Source: Spirochaetaceae bacterium (GTDB lineage Bacteria; Spirochaetota; Spirochaetia; Treponematales; Breznakiellaceae). Taken from it: a stretch of DNA of 6,374 bases. The position numbers were made by a program, and so were the translations under genes. The notes under the pieces were generated by a model. That model searched no databases, was not told where the DNA came from, and saw nothing but the letters and a program-made list of their open reading frames with translations. The stretch covers positions 1 to 6,374 of the forward strand of contig JAIRMP010000063.1 in the NCBI GenBank assembly GCA_031258615.1, read 5' to 3'. Numbering within the stretch: position 1 is the stretch's first letter; every line of letters starts with the position of its first letter. Of the stretch, positions 6,100 to 6,374 are shown piece by piece.

Positions 6100-6132
6100 T
6101 ATATACTCTATAGATTTACTAGGTTTTGTCAA
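6100..6132 (-). promoter_or_regulatory. Candidate promoter of the metQ-msrAB-metN-metI operon
   Basis: A perfect -35 hexamer TTGACA is present (6127-6132). Downstream is an AT-rich block with several -10-like hexamers: TAGAGT at 16 nt spacing, AGTATA at 19 nt and TATATA at 21 nt. No single hexamer has both ideal sequence and spacing, so the exact -10 is unresolved. Transcription would start near 6095, close to the 5' edge of the leader hairpin. Confidence 0.5.
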
Positions 6133-6374
6133 GAGGAGAAAATTCTGCGTGTCGATCGCTAGGGATTGTAGGGGTGCGAATGTTCCGCGAATGACACGGT
6201 AGTCAAAACTTCCGGCGGCTTGTGTCATTGCGAGCGAAGCGAAGCAATCGTGGCAAGCCGTAGGCTTGCCATAGGAGTTTGCTACACAAGCTGCGAAGCG
6301 GCTTGCCGCTGTGCGGTTGTGCCAGCGGCACAACCCACACGCGGGTCGGTGGTGTCAGCCGCTGCAAGGCGGCT
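6133..6374. other. Gene-free right flank
   Basis: I see no credible gene. The one long frame here (6052-6333, minus) translates the repeat itself, containing the string CHDCFASLAMT that arises from 'cattgcgagcgaagc' repeats, and it also spans the metQ promoter. From 6184 on the content is almost entirely the palindromic repeat cluster. Confidence 0.6.
6190..6374. repeat. Cluster of short palindromes (REP-like intergenic repeat)
   Basis: Successive inverted repeats are: AATGACAC (6190-6197) with GTGTCATT (6222-6229); ATTGC (6227-6231) with GCAAT (6244-6248) around GAGCGAAGCGAA; TGGCAAGCC / GGCTTGCCA (6251-6271, 9 bp, loop GTA); CAAGCTGC / GCGGCTTG (6287-6305, 8 bp with one G-T, loop GAA); GGTTGTGCC / GGCACAACC (6315-6335, 9 bp, loop AGC); and AGCCGC / GCGGCT (6357-6374, reaching the window edge). 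The TGTCATTGCGAGCGAAGCGAAGCAATCG core resembles a widespread family of dispersed bacterial intergenic repeats. The cluster continues beyond the window. Confidence 0.75.

Noticed and set aside
6115..6145. Possible SAM-I riboswitch core (gtcaagaggaga)
   Set aside because: The resemblance to the 'atcaagagagg' core is on the plus strand, antisense to metQ, and overlaps the TTGACA element. The other conserved riboswitch segments are missing.
6052..6333. 93-aa minus-strand ORF upstream of metQ
   Set aside because: Its sequence is the translated palindromic repeat (CHDCFASLAMT) followed by the metQ promoter and leader, and no ribosome binding site supports it.
6190..6374. CRISPR array
   Set aside because: The palindromes differ in sequence and spacing, and there are no identical direct repeats separated by unique spacers of constant length.

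Overview
The window is bacterial chromosome. A compact run of minus-strand housekeeping genes is flanked by mobile or repetitive DNA. From right to left, which is the direction of transcription, it holds metQ (methionine-binding protein), msrAB (fused methionine sulfoxide reductase A/B), metN (ABC ATPase), metI (ABC permease) and then purB (adenylosuccinate lyase). The taxon cannot be read with certainty. The mixed base composition, the G16 tract, the fused MsrAB beside metNI, IS debris and palindromic repeats of the 'cattgcgagcgaagc' type would fit a host-associated spirochaete (Treponema-like) or a Firmicute, but this is a weak inference.

Layout. Positions 1-299 (plus strand) are the C-terminal end of an IS4/IS1634-type DDE transposase cut by the window edge. 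Positions 300-466 hold no gene, but contain a 16-bp tandem duplication and, directly abutting it, an IS21-like terminus with repeated GAAAATTTCACC motifs. Positions 467-775 (minus) are a small AT-rich ORF of unknown function, possibly the tail of a degraded transposase, just downstream of purB. purB fills 848-2287. A 179-bp intergenic region (2288-2466) carries a weak candidate purB promoter and a 16-nt homopolymer (G16 on the coding strand) that starts within the metI stop codon. The metQ-msrAB-metN-metI operon covers 2467-6029. Its gaps are short: 27 nt between metQ and msrAB, 4 nt between msrAB and metN, and an 8-nt overlap between metN and metI. Upstream of metQ are a strong Shine-Dalgarno sequence, a leader hairpin and a TTGACA promoter element. 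The last ~190 bp (6184-6374) contain no gene and are a cluster of short palindromes, several with 3-nt loops.

How the genes work together. MetQ captures methionine outside the cytoplasmic membrane, MetI is the membrane channel, and MetN drives import and carries a C-terminal NIL domain for feedback by methionine. Cytoplasmic MsrAB, encoded between the binding protein and the ATPase, would reduce free or protein-bound methionine sulfoxide. The operon therefore looks like a joint methionine uptake and oxidative-repair unit. PurB is metabolically separate (purine synthesis) and probably has its own promoter, although I found no clear terminator between metI and purB.

I do not see an obviously new multi-gene system. 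The most unusual points are the MetQ with a signal peptide but no lipobox cysteine, the msrAB insertion inside the met transporter operon, the G16 tract, the orphan IS21-like end next to the small ORF, and the palindrome cluster at the right edge.
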